This document shows positions 44,850 through 53,369 of a stretch of DNA of 64,000 nucleotides, piece by piece. Where the stretch lies: the NCBI RefSeq assembly GCF_040126055.1, contig NZ_CP143541.1, positions 1,674,001 to 1,738,000 on the forward strand. The letters are read 5' to 3'. The position numbers were made by a program, and so were the translations under genes. Source of the DNA: Pseudalkalibacillus sp. SCS-8. Lineage in GTDB: Bacteria > Bacillota > Bacilli > Bacillales > Fictibacillaceae. Position 1 is the stretch's first letter. Every line of letters starts with the position of its first letter. The notes under the pieces were generated by a model. That model saw only the letters and a list, made by a program, of their open reading frames with translations. It ran no database searches and had not been told where the DNA came from.

Positions 44850-46844
44850 GTGTCAACTTCTATTGAGCAATTGTCAATAAACACAATTCGTACATTATCC
44901 ATCGATAGTGTAGAGAAAGCGAACTCTGGACATCCAGGCATGCCAATGGGTGCTGCCCCGATGGCATATCAGCTGTGGAGTAAACATATGAACCATAATC
45001 CGGCAAACCCTGATTGGTTTAACCGTGATCGGTTTGTACTTTCAGCTGGTCATGGATCCATGCTTTTATACAGTCTTCTCCATTTATTCGGTTATGATGT
45101 TTCTATGGATGACCTCAAGAACTTCCGTCAATGGGGAAGCAAGACACCAGGTCACCCTGAATACGGAGACACTCCAGGTGTCGAAGCGACAACTGGACCT
45201 TTAGGACAAGGAATTGCAATGTCCGTTGGTATGGCAATGGCTGAAAGACATTTGGCAGCTACATACAATCGTGAAGGCTACAATGTCGTTGATCATTATA
45301 CGTACAGCATTTGCGGAGATGGTGATCTGATGGAAGGTGTTTCTTCTGAAGCAGCTTCACTTGCTGGTCACTTACGTTTAGGTCGTTTGGTTGTTATGTA
45401 TGATTCTAATGACATTTCACTTGATGGCGACCTTCACATGTCATTTTCTGAAGATGTGCAGAAACGATTTGAGGCATATGGCTGGCAGGTCCTCTATGTA
45501 GAAGATGGAACGGATCTTGATACTTTGGATAAAGCGTTGGCTGAGGCGAAAGCGAACACGGATCAACCGACTCTTATCGAAGTAAAAACTGTTATCGGAC
45601 ATGGTTCTCCGAACAAATCCGGAAAATCAGCTTCTCATGGAGCTCCGCTTGGAACCGATGAAGTGAAAATGACGAAGGAATCCTACAAATGGACATTCGA
45701 AGAAGACTTCCATGTACCAAATGAAGTTCGTGATCACTTTAACGTCTTGAAGGAAGAAGGGGCTCAAAAGGAACAACAATGGAATGAACTTTTTGAATCC
45801 TATAAAGAAGCTTATCCGGAGCTTGCAGATCAATTGTCTAAAGCGATTAAAGGTGAACTTCCTGCAGGATGGGATGCTGAGCTTCCTCACTACACAACAG
45901 AAGATAAGCTTGCAACGCGTGCTTCTTCTGGTGAAGCATTGAATGCAATCGCTAATGCAGTACCTCAATTCTTTGGTGGGTCCGCTGATTTGGCAGGATC
46001 GAACAAAACGATGATGAAGGATAAAGGAACATTCTCTAGAAATGACTACAGCGGTCGAAACATCTGGTTCGGTGTACGTGAATTCGCGATGGCTGCAGCG
46101 TTGAACGGAATGCAGCTTCATGGTGGATTGAAGGTTTACGGTGGTACGTTCTTCGTATTCTCCGACTACCTACGTCCAGCGATGCGACTCTCTGCATTGA
46201 TGGGATTACCTGTCACGTATGTATTGACCCATGACTCTATTGCAGTAGGGGAAGATGGTCCGACCCATGAGCCGGTTGAACAGCTTTCCTCATTACGTGC
46301 AATGCCGAATCTTGGTGTCATCCGTCCAGCAGATGGAAAAGAGACAGTGGCAGCGTGGAAGATCGCGTTAGAAAGTGAATCTAAACCGACCGCTCTCGTT
46401 CTGACTAGACAAGGTGTTCCAACCCTTGATGGAACGAGTGAAGAAGGGGTACGTAAAGGGGCTTATGTCGTCTCTCCAGCAGAAGAAGGCCCGGCAGACA
46501 TCCTGCTCCTCGCTTCAGGATCAGAAGTTTCCCTCGCAGTGGCTGCGAAAGAGGAACTTACGAAGGAAGGTATTCATGCATCTGTTGTAAGCATGCCTTC
46601 TTGGGACCGTTTTGAAGACCAACCTCAAGATTATAAAGAGAGTGTCATCCCTAAAGCGGTTAAGAAGCGTCTTGCAATCGAAATGGGTGCGACTCATGGC
46701 TGGCATAAATATACGGGTGATGAAGGAGATGTCCTCGGAATCGATCGTTTCGGAGCATCTGCACCTGGTGAGAAAGTCATGAAAGAGTATGGCTTTACTG
46801 TAGAAAATGTTGTTGCCCGCGTTAAAGCATTATTTAACAAGTAA
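44850..46844 (+). CDS. tkt: Transketolase
   Basis: A TPP enzyme of the non-oxidative pentose phosphate pathway. The 664 residues show [23 protein letters not shown], the TPP motif [38 protein letters not shown] and the C-terminal domain. GTG at 44850 is preferred over ATG at 44841: AAAGG lies at a normal distance from the GTG but abuts the ATG, and the N-terminus then aligns with B. subtilis Tkt. Monocistronic, with its own terminator. Confidence 0.96.
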   Translation: MSTSIEQLSINTIRTLSIDSVEKANSGHPGMPMGAAPMAYQLWSKHMNHNPANPDWFNRDRFVLSAGHGSMLLYSLLHLFGYDVSMDDLKNFRQWGSKTPGHPEYGDTPGVEATTGPLGQGIAMSVGMAMAERHLAATYNREGYNVVDHYTYSICGDGDLMEGVSSEAASLAGHLRLGRLVVMYDSNDISLDGDLHMSFSEDVQKRFEAYGWQVLYVEDGTDLDTLDKALAEAKANTDQPTLIEVKTVIGHGSPNKSGKSASHGAPLGTDEVKMTKESYKWTFEEDFHVPNEVRDHFNVLKEEGAQKEQQWNELFESYKEAYPELADQLSKAIKGELPAGWDAELPHYTTEDKLATRASSGEALNAIANAVPQFFGGSADLAGSNKTMMKDKGTFSRNDYSGRNIWFGVREFAMAAALNGMQLHGGLKVYGGTFFVFSDYLRPAMRLSALMGLPVTYVLTHDSIAVGEDGPTHEPVEQLSSLRAMPNLGVIRPADGKETVAAWKIALESESKPTALVLTRQGVPTLDGTSEEGVRKGAYVVSPAEEGPADILLLASGSEVSLAVAAKEELTKEGIHASVVSMPSWDRFEDQPQDYKESVIPKAVKKRLAIEMGATHGWHKYTGDEGDVLGIDRFGASAPGEKVMKEYGFTVENVVARVKALFNK

Positions 46845-46860
46845 CTTGCAAATATACGTT

Positions 46861-46890
46861 AAAGGATCGGCTGGGAGGTCGATCCTTTTT
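46861..46890 (+). terminator. tkt terminator
   Basis: AAAGGATCG / CGATCCTTT stem with a 10-nt loop and T run, 17 bp after tkt. Confidence 0.9.
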
Positions 46891-47025
46891 CAATGGATGC
46901 TAAAACCAACTGCATTCTTTCTTTTTAAACAGACAATATTCATAAAAAATTTCAAGGATATATTGAGTTTAAATTGGAATGTATAGTACACTAGTTCTAG
47001 ACAACGAGAAGGGAGAATTTTTACC

Positions 47026-47241
47026 ATGGATTGGATGTATGTCGTTGTGGGCTTAATCGCTTTGCTCGCTGGAGTTGCGATTGGCTTTTTTATCGCCCGC
47101 AAATATATGATGAGTTATTTGAAGAAAAACCCACCAATCAATGAAAATATGCTACGTGTTATGATGATGCAGATGGGTCAGAAACCATCTCAGAAGAAGA
47201 TCAATCAGATGATGCAAGCAATGCAGAAACAAATGAAATAG
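47026..47241 (+). CDS. yneF: YneF family protein (UPF0154)
   Basis: 71 residues: an N-terminal membrane helix (about 4-24; [21 protein letters not shown]) then a Met/Gln-rich basic tail containing [27 protein letters not shown] segments typical of UPF0154. Function unknown; the position after tkt is conserved in Bacillus. GAGAAGGGAG precedes the ATG. Confidence 0.93.
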   Translation: MDWMYVVVGLIALLAGVAIGFFIARKYMMSYLKKNPPINENMLRVMMMQMGQKPSQKKINQMMQAMQKQMK

Positions 47242-47250
47242 ATGGTGGAC

Positions 47251-47277
47251 AAGCACTCAGGAATTGGGTGCTTTTTT
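47251..47277 (+). terminator. yneF terminator
   Basis: AAGCACTC / GGGTGCTT stem with a 7-nt loop and six T. Confidence 0.82.
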
Positions 47278-47352
47278 AAATTGAGAGGAATCAGCTATAC
47301 TAGAGTGAAAGAAAGTGTTCAATTGATTACTTCATAAAAAGGATTTGGTTTT

Positions 47353-48429
47353 ATGTCAGATCATCCAACAGTCCGAGTATTGCCGTTACATACCATTCAC
47401 TTTGAGGACTACCATATCATTGATGTTCGATCCCCTGGGGAATTTGCTGAATTCCATATTGAAGGCGCGCATAGTATACCGATCTTCAATGATGAGGAGA
47501 GGGCTGAGGTAGGTACGACGTACAAACAGGTAGGGAAAGAGGAGGCTAAAATGCTCGGTCTTTCTCTCGTAACCCCTAAGCTCGTTTCGATTGTGGAGAA
47601 ATTGAAAGAGTTGAAGCAGGCCGAAGACAAGCCATTCCTGATTTATTGCGCAAGAGGTGGTATGCGAAGTCATAGTGTGGCAACTGTAGTAAATTTGATG
47701 GGAATGACGTCCTACCAGCTTGAAGGTGGCATCAGAGCTTATCGCCAATCGATCGTTTCTGGTCTGACAGGTTATGCCGCAAAACCCAAGCCGTTTTTCG
47801 TTATTGAAGGATTGACGGGAACAAGGAAGACTGATCTTCTTGAAGCTCTCGAGGATGAAGGATATCCTGTTCTTAATCTTGAAAGGATGGCAGGGCATAG
47901 AGGCTCAATCTTCGGTGAAATTGGAACTGTGGGAAAGTCCCAGAAGATGTTTGAACGGGAGTTGTTCAACCGCCTAACAGAAATCGGGCACACGGACTAT
48001 TACATAATCGAATCCGAAAGTAAGCGGATCGGAAAAGTCCTTTTGCCTGATTGGATTTTAAATGGAAAAGAAAAAGGAACAAGATTGTATATTGACTATC
48101 CGTTTGAAAAGAGAGTGAAAACGATTTGCGAAACGTACGAGCCAGAACAGTACGAACCTCAAATTCGTGAAGCACTCCTCCATTTAAAAAAGAGGATGGC
48201 ACCTGATTTATTCAATGACGTGTTGGATTGTTTCGATCGGCAAGATTATCATCAGGCTGTAAGATTATTATTGGAACAGTATTATGATCCAAGGTACCGG
48301 TATACGGCGCGCCACTATCAATCAGAGCCCATAAGGATCCTGATGGAGGATCTTGAGGAAGGGCTTGCTGAAATAAAACGGCTTTTGGATGGTTTTAGCC
48401 AATGGGAATTCAACTATCATTTGTCATGA
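47353..48429 (+). CDS. mnmH: tRNA 2-selenouridine synthase MnmH (SelU/YbbB)
   Basis: Converts 2-thiouridine at tRNA position 34 to 2-selenouridine via a geranylated intermediate, using selenophosphate. The 358 residues have an N-terminal rhodanese domain (HIIDVRSPGEFAEFHIEGA; active Cys99 in YCARGGMRS) and a C-terminal P-loop domain starting with IEGLTGTRKTDLLEAL. The P-loop reads GLTGTRKT (153-160), with Arg where a Walker A motif normally has Gly before Lys. The selenium donor needs selD, not in this window. selC and selB lie 10 kb downstream, so two selenium-using traits are close together. Confidence 0.92.
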   Translation: MSDHPTVRVLPLHTIHFEDYHIIDVRSPGEFAEFHIEGAHSIPIFNDEERAEVGTTYKQVGKEEAKMLGLSLVTPKLVSIVEKLKELKQAEDKPFLIYCARGGMRSHSVATVVNLMGMTSYQLEGGIRAYRQSIVSGLTGYAAKPKPFFVIEGLTGTRKTDLLEALEDEGYPVLNLERMAGHRGSIFGEIGTVGKSQKMFERELFNRLTEIGHTDYYIIESESKRIGKVLLPDWILNGKEKGTRLYIDYPFEKRVKTICETYEPEQYEPQIREALLHLKKRMAPDLFNDVLDCFDRQDYHQAVRLLLEQYYDPRYRYTARHYQSEPIRILMEDLEEGLAEIKRLLDGFSQWEFNYHLS

Positions 48430-48494
48430 ACAAGGACGAAGTACCAAAACGTTATTTAATGTTCGAACTATAAACGTGTGAGGGGTTGGAGCCG

Positions 48495-49049
48495 ATGGGT
48501 GAGATGATGCTAACGCTATTCAGGGAGTATCCTCATATTGCCGTGATTCTCAGTATTTTAGCGAATATTCTCATTGCCATTTCCGGTGTCCTTCCTAGTT
48601 ACTTCTTAACGGCGGCCAATATCTATTTTTTCGGTTTTATAAATGGAACGATCATCTCGATGGTTGGTGAATCTCTCGGGGCGGTCATTGCTTTCATCTT
48701 CTATCGGAAAGGTTTCAGGCGATTTTCTCGTAAGAAATTGAACCGTTATAGACAAGTGGAACGTCTAATCAACATAGAGGGAAAAGAAGCATTTTTTATG
48801 ATATTGTCCCTCCGGCTCATGCCATTCATGCCTTCCGGGGTCGTAACGTTTTTTTCAGCAATTGGTGTCGTCTCATTGATGACTTTTTTCTTAGCGAGTA
48901 CAATAGGGAAGCTGCCTGCATTGATCATGGAAGCTTTGGCGGTACAACAAGTATTGGAATGGACGACAGCGGGCAAAGTCATCCTGGCAGGTGTCAGCCT
49001 GATGCTTTTCTATAGTGTATGGCAGTGGTCGAGAAAGAAAGCGAATTAG
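48495..49049 (+). CDS. TVP38/TMEM64 (VTT-domain) membrane protein
   Basis: 184 residues with about five membrane helices and the VTT/DedA-like core (GESLGAVIAFIFYRKGFRR, RLMPFMPSGVVTFFSAIG, STIGKLPALIMEAL). Relatives scramble or flip phospholipids or undecaprenyl phosphate; the substrate is unknown here. The ATG at 48495 is preferred (GGGGTTGGAG upstream) over an in-frame TTG three codons earlier. The VanY gene follows after 22 bp, possibly in one operon. Confidence 0.85.
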   Translation: MGEMMLTLFREYPHIAVILSILANILIAISGVLPSYFLTAANIYFFGFINGTIISMVGESLGAVIAFIFYRKGFRRFSRKKLNRYRQVERLINIEGKEAFFMILSLRLMPFMPSGVVTFFSAIGVVSLMTFFLASTIGKLPALIMEALAVQQVLEWTTAGKVILAGVSLMLFYSVWQWSRKKAN

Positions 49050-49071
49050 ATAATTGTAAAGGTGTGACAGA

Positions 49072-49935
49072 ATGAAACGACGTACAACAGTAATCAGCAT
49101 CATGACTACCATAGTATTATTGGGAGGATGTGCTTCCATTCCGAACCCGTTTGCAGAAGAGGCGGATCCAACGGAAAAAGAAACACCTGTAGAGGAGAAC
49201 CAGGGTGGAGAAGTACAGGACCCAAATGAAGATCAAGATGAAGGGAAGGAAAATCCTGAAGAGGAGACTGAGACTGATACCGGTCTACCTGACCCTGAAG
49301 AGACGGTGACGGTAACAGCAGATGGGAAGAAGGTTATAACCAACGTTAACGATCCTCTCGTCCTTGTGAACAAGGAACGTAACCTGCCTGCAGATTTCGT
49401 CCCTGAGGATCTGGTCATTCCTAACGTACCATTTCCATTCACTGAAGATCTTCCGAAAAAACAACTTCAAAAAGTAGCAGCGGATGCAGCTGAAGCGCTA
49501 TTCGATCAGGCAGAGAAAGATGGAATCCCATTGTTCGCCCAATCAGGTTATCGTTCCTACGACCGGCAAGAGGCGATCTTTACGGCGAATGCGGAACGTG
49601 TCGGTGAAGAGGAAGCAAATAAGTTCAGTGCCTTCCCTGGACAAAGTGAACACCAAAGTGGGCTGGCGCTTGATGTAACTTCACCTGAAGTGGAGTTCAA
49701 ATTAGTTGAGCAATTCGGTGAGACTGAAGCGGGTCGGTGGGTGAAAGCAAATGCCCATAAATACGGATTCATCATCCGCTATCCGAAGGGGAAAGAAACG
49801 ATCACGGGTTATCAATATGAACCATGGCATTTAAGGTATGTTGGAAAAGAACATGCTAAGCGAATTCATGAACAAAATATGACACTTGAGGAATACTTGG
49901 GTGTAGAAGTTGAACCTGTCAACTCTTCGCAGTAA
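49072..49935 (+). CDS. VanY/LdcB-type D-Ala-D-Ala carboxypeptidase, lipoprotein
   Basis: 287 residues. A lipoprotein signal peptide (lipobox LLGGC, Cys at about residue 21) and a long acidic Glu/Pro/Asp-rich linker (about 30-80) lead to an M15B peptidase domain. Zinc-site motifs are visible: SGYRSYDRQEAIF, SEHQSGLALDV (His, Asp) and EPWHLRYVG (Glu, His). It trims peptidoglycan stem peptides outside the membrane. AAAGGTGTG precedes the ATG. Resembles B. subtilis YodJ. Confidence 0.9.
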   Translation: MKRRTTVISIMTTIVLLGGCASIPNPFAEEADPTEKETPVEENQGGEVQDPNEDQDEGKENPEEETETDTGLPDPEETVTVTADGKKVITNVNDPLVLVNKERNLPADFVPEDLVIPNVPFPFTEDLPKKQLQKVAADAAEALFDQAEKDGIPLFAQSGYRSYDRQEAIFTANAERVGEEEANKFSAFPGQSEHQSGLALDVTSPEVEFKLVEQFGETEAGRWVKANAHKYGFIIRYPKGKETITGYQYEPWHLRYVGKEHAKRIHEQNMTLEEYLGVEVEPVNSSQ

Positions 49936-49978
49936 ACTTGAATAGAAGTAGCCATATGAGGGAGAGGAGTTGAAGCTG

Positions 49979-50689
49979 TTGGCAGCTGATCTGAATTTGT
50001 TCTTAGCGTTCGGAGCTGGATTTTTATCTTTTATTTCACCTTGTTGTCTCCCGTTGTATCCAGCGTTCCTTTCCTATATAACTGGAATGTCGGTCCATGA
50101 ATTGCATGATAAAGGCATATTGAAAAAACGTGCATTACTACATACCACGTTGTTTTTACTCGGATTTTCAACGATTTTCGTCTTCTTGGGACTGAGTACT
50201 TCATGGTTTGGAACGTTTTTCTTTCAATATAAGGATTTGATCCGTGAAGTCGGAGCAATTCTTATCGTCGTGTTCGGTCTCGTCCTTCTTGGGGTTTTCA
50301 AGCCGCAGTTTCTGATGAAGGATCGTAAAGTGACCTTCCGTAAACGTCCGACGGGCTATATCGGTTCGGTCGCCATCGGAATGGGATTTGCAGCCGGATG
50401 GACGCCTTGTACAGGACCAATCTTGGCAGGGGTCATCTATCTTGCTACAACGAATCCTGGCCAGGCGATGTTTTATATGCTGGCCTATGTTCTTGGATTT
50501 TCAATACCGTTTTTCATCATGTCCTTTTTCATCGGACGGATGAATTGGATCAAGAAACATAGTCATAAGGTGATGCTAGTTGGCGGATACATGATGATAT
50601 TCATGGGAATCTTTCTTTATTTCGACTGGATGACAAAACTGACATCATTCTTATCGAACCGTTTCTTTAACGGTTTTTACGGATTTTAA
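49979..50689 (+). CDS. ccdA: Cytochrome c biogenesis protein CcdA
   Basis: A 236-residue DsbD-type membrane protein that passes reducing equivalents across the membrane for cytochrome c maturation and spore development. Redox cysteines appear in FISPCCLPLYPAFLS (helix 1) and AGWTPCTGPILAG (helix 4), with six predicted membrane helices. TTG at 49979 is chosen because GGAGAGGAG lies 9 bp upstream and the N-terminus (AADLNLFLAFGAG) aligns with B. subtilis CcdA; a TTG at 49970 abuts the ribosome-binding site. ccdC follows after the mrpB-like gene. Confidence 0.95.
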   Translation: MAADLNLFLAFGAGFLSFISPCCLPLYPAFLSYITGMSVHELHDKGILKKRALLHTTLFLLGFSTIFVFLGLSTSWFGTFFFQYKDLIREVGAILIVVFGLVLLGVFKPQFLMKDRKVTFRKRPTGYIGSVAIGMGFAAGWTPCTGPILAGVIYLATTNPGQAMFYMLAYVLGFSIPFFIMSFFIGRMNWIKKHSHKVMLVGGYMMIFMGIFLYFDWMTKLTSFLSNRFFNGFYGF

Positions 50690-50836
50690 GGTCAAAATAG
50701 AGTGGAGCTTCCAGGGAGAGTCCTTTCGATGGACCTCCCTTCACTCGTGTGTGATGAAGTCATTTGACCTTTGTTCTGCATTTGTTATATCGTTAGAAGA
50801 GATAATAACTACATATTGATAGAAAGGATCGAGACG

Positions 50837-51286
50837 ATGCAATCCAATGATATTATTTTAAAGACGACCTCAGCAATCATCGTCTTTGTCATACTTGCGT
50901 TTTCAGTCAACTTGTTCTTAGCCGGACATAACGCACCTGGTGGTGGTTTCATCGGGGGACTAATGGCTGCAGGAGCATTTATCCTCTTGTACATTTCGTT
51001 TGGCTTGAAAACGATGAACAAAGTATTGAAGGTCAATTTCCGTTATTTCATAGCAGTCGGTTTGATGGTTGCGTTCTTGACCGGAATTGGGTCTTTCTTC
51101 TTCAATGAACCGTTTTTAAGTCATACTTACGGTTATTTCCATCTACCGTTGTTAGGAAAAACTGAACTTGCTACTGCGATGTTTTTCGATCTCGGGGTAT
51201 ACTTGACCGTTATCGGTGTAACGATGACAATCATCCTTTCAATAGCTGAAGATCGCGATGGGGAACAGCTGAAGGAGAGCAAGTAG
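50837..51286 (+). CDS. Solitary MrpB/MnhB-type Na+/H+ antiporter subunit
   Basis: 149 residues strongly resembling MrpB, normally one of seven subunits of the Mrp Na+/H+ antiporter. Diagnostic segments are FLAGHNAPGGGFIGGL, TGIGSFFFNEPFLSHTYGY and LLGKTELATAMFFDLGVYL; four membrane helices are expected. No other mrp gene is near. It occupies the place of yneI between ccdA and ccdC. ccdC starts one base after its stop, so they are translationally coupled. The ATG at 50837 follows GAAAGGATCGAG; an upstream in-frame extension was rejected. Role without MrpACDEFG unknown. Confidence 0.9.
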   Translation: MQSNDIILKTTSAIIVFVILAFSVNLFLAGHNAPGGGFIGGLMAAGAFILLYISFGLKTMNKVLKVNFRYFIAVGLMVAFLTGIGSFFFNEPFLSHTYGYFHLPLLGKTELATAMFFDLGVYLTVIGVTMTIILSIAEDRDGEQLKESK

Positions 51287-51287
51287 T

Positions 51288-51758
51288 GTGAACTTCTTGG
51301 TCATTGGCAGTACGATCATTGCCATAGTGATGGCGAGCGTGGTCCTGGTCATCCGTCTGAAAGCGGCGCAGAAACCAGCCACGCTCAAAAAAATCATTCT
51401 ACCCCCGATCTTCATGTCAACCGGGTTCCTCATGTTCCTATATCCTGCTGCTCGCGTTTCCTGGAGTGAGGCACTTGAGGCATTTGTTGTAGGAATGTTG
51501 TTTTCACTTTTACTCATCCGCACATCGACTTTTGAAAAGAGGGCCGATGATATTTATTTAAAGAGATCGAAAGCATTCATATTTATTTTAATTGGCTTAT
51601 TGCTGTTCCGGATATTGATGAAGATCTATTTTGGACAGCGTATATCAGTGGAAGAGACGAGTGGACTATTCTTCATTCTTGCGTTCGGGATGATTGCACC
51701 ATGGCGGATTGCCATGTACTACAAATTTCGGAAGATGCAAGCTGTAGCAAAAGGATGA
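51288..51758 (+). CDS. ccdC: CcdC/YneJ family membrane protein
   Basis: 156 residues with four predicted membrane helices (family CcdC/YneJ), encoded beside ccdA in Bacillus; function in cytochrome c biogenesis unproven. Conserved segments: KKIILPPIFMSTGFLMFLYPAARV and FEKRADDIYLKRSKAF. The start is GTG with AAGGAG about 10 bp upstream, inside the mrpB-like gene. Confidence 0.9.
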   Translation: MNFLVIGSTIIAIVMASVVLVIRLKAAQKPATLKKIILPPIFMSTGFLMFLYPAARVSWSEALEAFVVGMLFSLLLIRTSTFEKRADDIYLKRSKAFIFILIGLLLFRILMKIYFGQRISVEETSGLFFILAFGMIAPWRIAMYYKFRKMQAVAKG

Positions 51759-51767
51759 CCGATTATG

Positions 51768-51805
51768 AAAAGGACCAGCTTCTTACAATAGAAGCCGGTC
51801 CTTTT
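51768..51805. terminator. Bidirectional terminator between ccdC and the DUF2621 gene
   Basis: AAAGGACC-GCTTC / GAAGC-GGTCCTTT stem with an 8-nt loop and T-rich flanks on both strands. Confidence 0.85.
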
Positions 51806-51810
51806 ATCAT

Positions 51811-52239
51811 TCAACCCAAGAGCTTTTCATAAGGCTCGAGGTCGATGTTCTTCTGATTCAATTTTTTTATAAGGAATTTATGATCTCGCTTCGGAGTCGC
51901 AAGGATATACCCTCGAATGATCAAATCTTGATCGATGGCATCCACTTTTTCCTCGATCGCCAGTTCTCCGATTTTACCAGCGATTTTATCTCTTGCAACA
52001 TCCCTGAACAATTCAGGTACGGGCTGGACGAGCTCTTCAAGCAATACCTTTTGCTCATCCGTCCAAAGATGCCGCGTCTCTTTAATATAGTATTCTTGCC
52101 AATCTAATATCGATTTTCCATCTTCTTTCGGTAGGCGCTTGAGGAATTTCCGAAACATGAAATAGCCGCCGATTGCAAACATTGAAATTAAAAAAAGCGT
52201 CCACAATACGATGAACCACCCAAACCAACCTTCTAACAT
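51811..52239 (-). CDS. YneK-like membrane protein (DUF2621)
   Basis: 142 residues: an N-terminal membrane helix (about 6-28) followed by a charged cytoplasmic region with LPKEDGKSILDWQEYYIKET and LFRDVARDKIAGKIGELA, typical of DUF2621. Position beside ccdC matches B. subtilis yneK. GAGGTGG precedes the ATG. Function unknown. Confidence 0.88.
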   Translation of the reverse strand: MLEGWFGWFIVLWTLFLISMFAIGGYFMFRKFLKRLPKEDGKSILDWQEYYIKETRHLWTDEQKVLLEELVQPVPELFRDVARDKIAGKIGELAIEEKVDAIDQDLIIRGYILATPKRDHKFLIKKLNQKNIDLEPYEKLLG

Positions 52240-52385
52240 ACTGCCACCTCAGCTTGTCGTTACATTCTTTCATTATTATACTAGCACATGAAAACGTAAA
52301 TCAAGTACAGTAAGATACTTCTCGGGTTCGATCCCTCCATTTGGAGGAAACCATAAAATAATTATGTAAACTAATTAAAAGTCTT

Positions 52386-52490
52386 ATGAACCTATTTGGG
52401 AAAAAATGAACCTAGATCAAAAATTATGAACCTAGATGGGAAATTATGAACCTAAATCAAAAATTATGAACCCAGTTCATAATTTTTGAC
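52386..52490. repeat. Degenerate 20-bp tandem array, core ATGAACC (array 3)
   Basis: Five units start at 52386, 52406, 52426, 52446 and 52466, exactly 20 bp apart. Each has core ATGAACC(T) and an AT-rich remainder alternating between a TCAAAAATT-type and a TGGGAAATT-type ending. The last unit continues into an inverted half copy (ATGAAC-CCA-GTTCAT, 52466-52480). It lies in the gap between the DUF2621 gene and gbsR, with no ORF. Different core from arrays 1 and 2 but the same period and design. Confidence 0.88.
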
Positions 52491-52513
52491 CAAATGACGG
52501 GCTCAATCAGGTA

Positions 52514-52541
52514 GAAAGAGCTGACCGTAGTCAGCTCTTTC
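52514..52541. terminator. Perfect 12-bp hairpin downstream of gbsR
   Basis: GAAAGAGCTGAC / GTCAGCTCTTTC with a CGTA loop, 60 bp past the gbsR stop (minus strand). There is no clear T run on either side, so terminator function is tentative. Together with array 3 it accounts for most of the 52240-52600 gap. Confidence 0.5.
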
Positions 52542-52600
52542 AACTTGAACAACCATAATGAGTAGAAGTTCTTATATTTAGCGATAAAAAAGATAAAAAT

Positions 52601-53155
52601 TTATTCATCATCAATGTTTGGTATCGGTACTAAATTAAAAATTTCACCTGATCGGAAATGTTGAACTAAATCTGATAACCAATGATAGTATTTCTCCGAT
52701 TCAACTAAAAGACTTAGACTATATTCAATTTCCTCTTTCACTTCATCATGGAGATCGTTTTGAGCGAGCAAGTCGTTCAACTCGTTACGTGTCTCCTCAA
52801 TCGCGTCAAGGTTGATTTTCACTTCACGCTCCCACATCTTGCAAAAGTATTGAATGAATAGTTTGAAGAAATCCTTCTCTGAAACGAATTGGTCTCTTCT
52901 TGAGCCTTTTCGCCATGTTTTTTTCATCATATCAATCTCTTGGAGTGCTTTAACGGCTGTACTCATACTTGGTTTACTCATTCCAAGCTCGTCCTTCATT
53001 TCGTCGAGGGACATGGAGTCTTTCCGGAAGTACATCGTTCCATATAACTTCCCGACAGATGGGGTAACACCATATAAATCCATCGTCTCAGCTATGGAAC
53101 GGACGACATTGTTTCGTGCTTGTTCAAGCGCTTCCATTTGTTTTTGCTTATCCAC
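52601..53155 (-). CDS. gbsR: Choline-sensing repressor GbsR
   Basis: A 184-residue MarR-like regulator. The GbsR family represses gbsAB and the choline transporter genes and releases DNA when it binds choline. The winged helix contains MSLDEMKDELGMSKPSMSTAVKAL, and a C-terminal helical part ends in an acidic tail. GTG at 53155 is preferred since AAAGGTGAT lies 6-7 bp upstream; the GTG at 53167 is within that site. It is divergent from gbsA, sharing a 214-bp regulatory region. Confidence 0.93.
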   Translation of the reverse strand: MDKQKQMEALEQARNNVVRSIAETMDLYGVTPSVGKLYGTMYFRKDSMSLDEMKDELGMSKPSMSTAVKALQEIDMMKKTWRKGSRRDQFVSEKDFFKLFIQYFCKMWEREVKINLDAIEETRNELNDLLAQNDLHDEVKEEIEYSLSLLVESEKYYHWLSDLVQHFRSGEIFNLVPIPNIDDE

Positions 53156-53196
53156 TAGATCGATCACCTTTCGTTGTCAATACTATATTTAATACG

Positions 53197-53212
53197 TTTA
53201 AAACGTTCAAAA
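53197..53212. promoter_or_regulatory. Candidate GbsR operator, gbsR side
   Basis: TTTAAAACGTTCAAAA, 42 bp from the gbsR start. 13 of 16 positions match the element at 53322. A repeated element near each promoter suggests GbsR binding; this is inferred, not matched to a published site. Confidence 0.45.
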
Positions 53213-53321
53213 TATATTTTATATAATTAATGATACAGGTCTCAGTATGAAAGTCAAATCAGCCTTTTTCTAAAGGTTTTGCATTTGCACGATAAATTAA
53301 TCTTTGTTAGTATAAAAAATG

Positions 53322-53337
53322 TTCAAAACGTTAAATA
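53322..53337. promoter_or_regulatory. Candidate GbsR operator, gbsA side
   Basis: TTCAAAACGTTAAATA, 33 bp before the gbsA start, just after the A/T-rich TATAAA segment. Partner of the 53197 element. Confidence 0.45.
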
Positions 53338-53369
53338 AAAATTTAACAAAATTAACGAGGAGGGATCTG

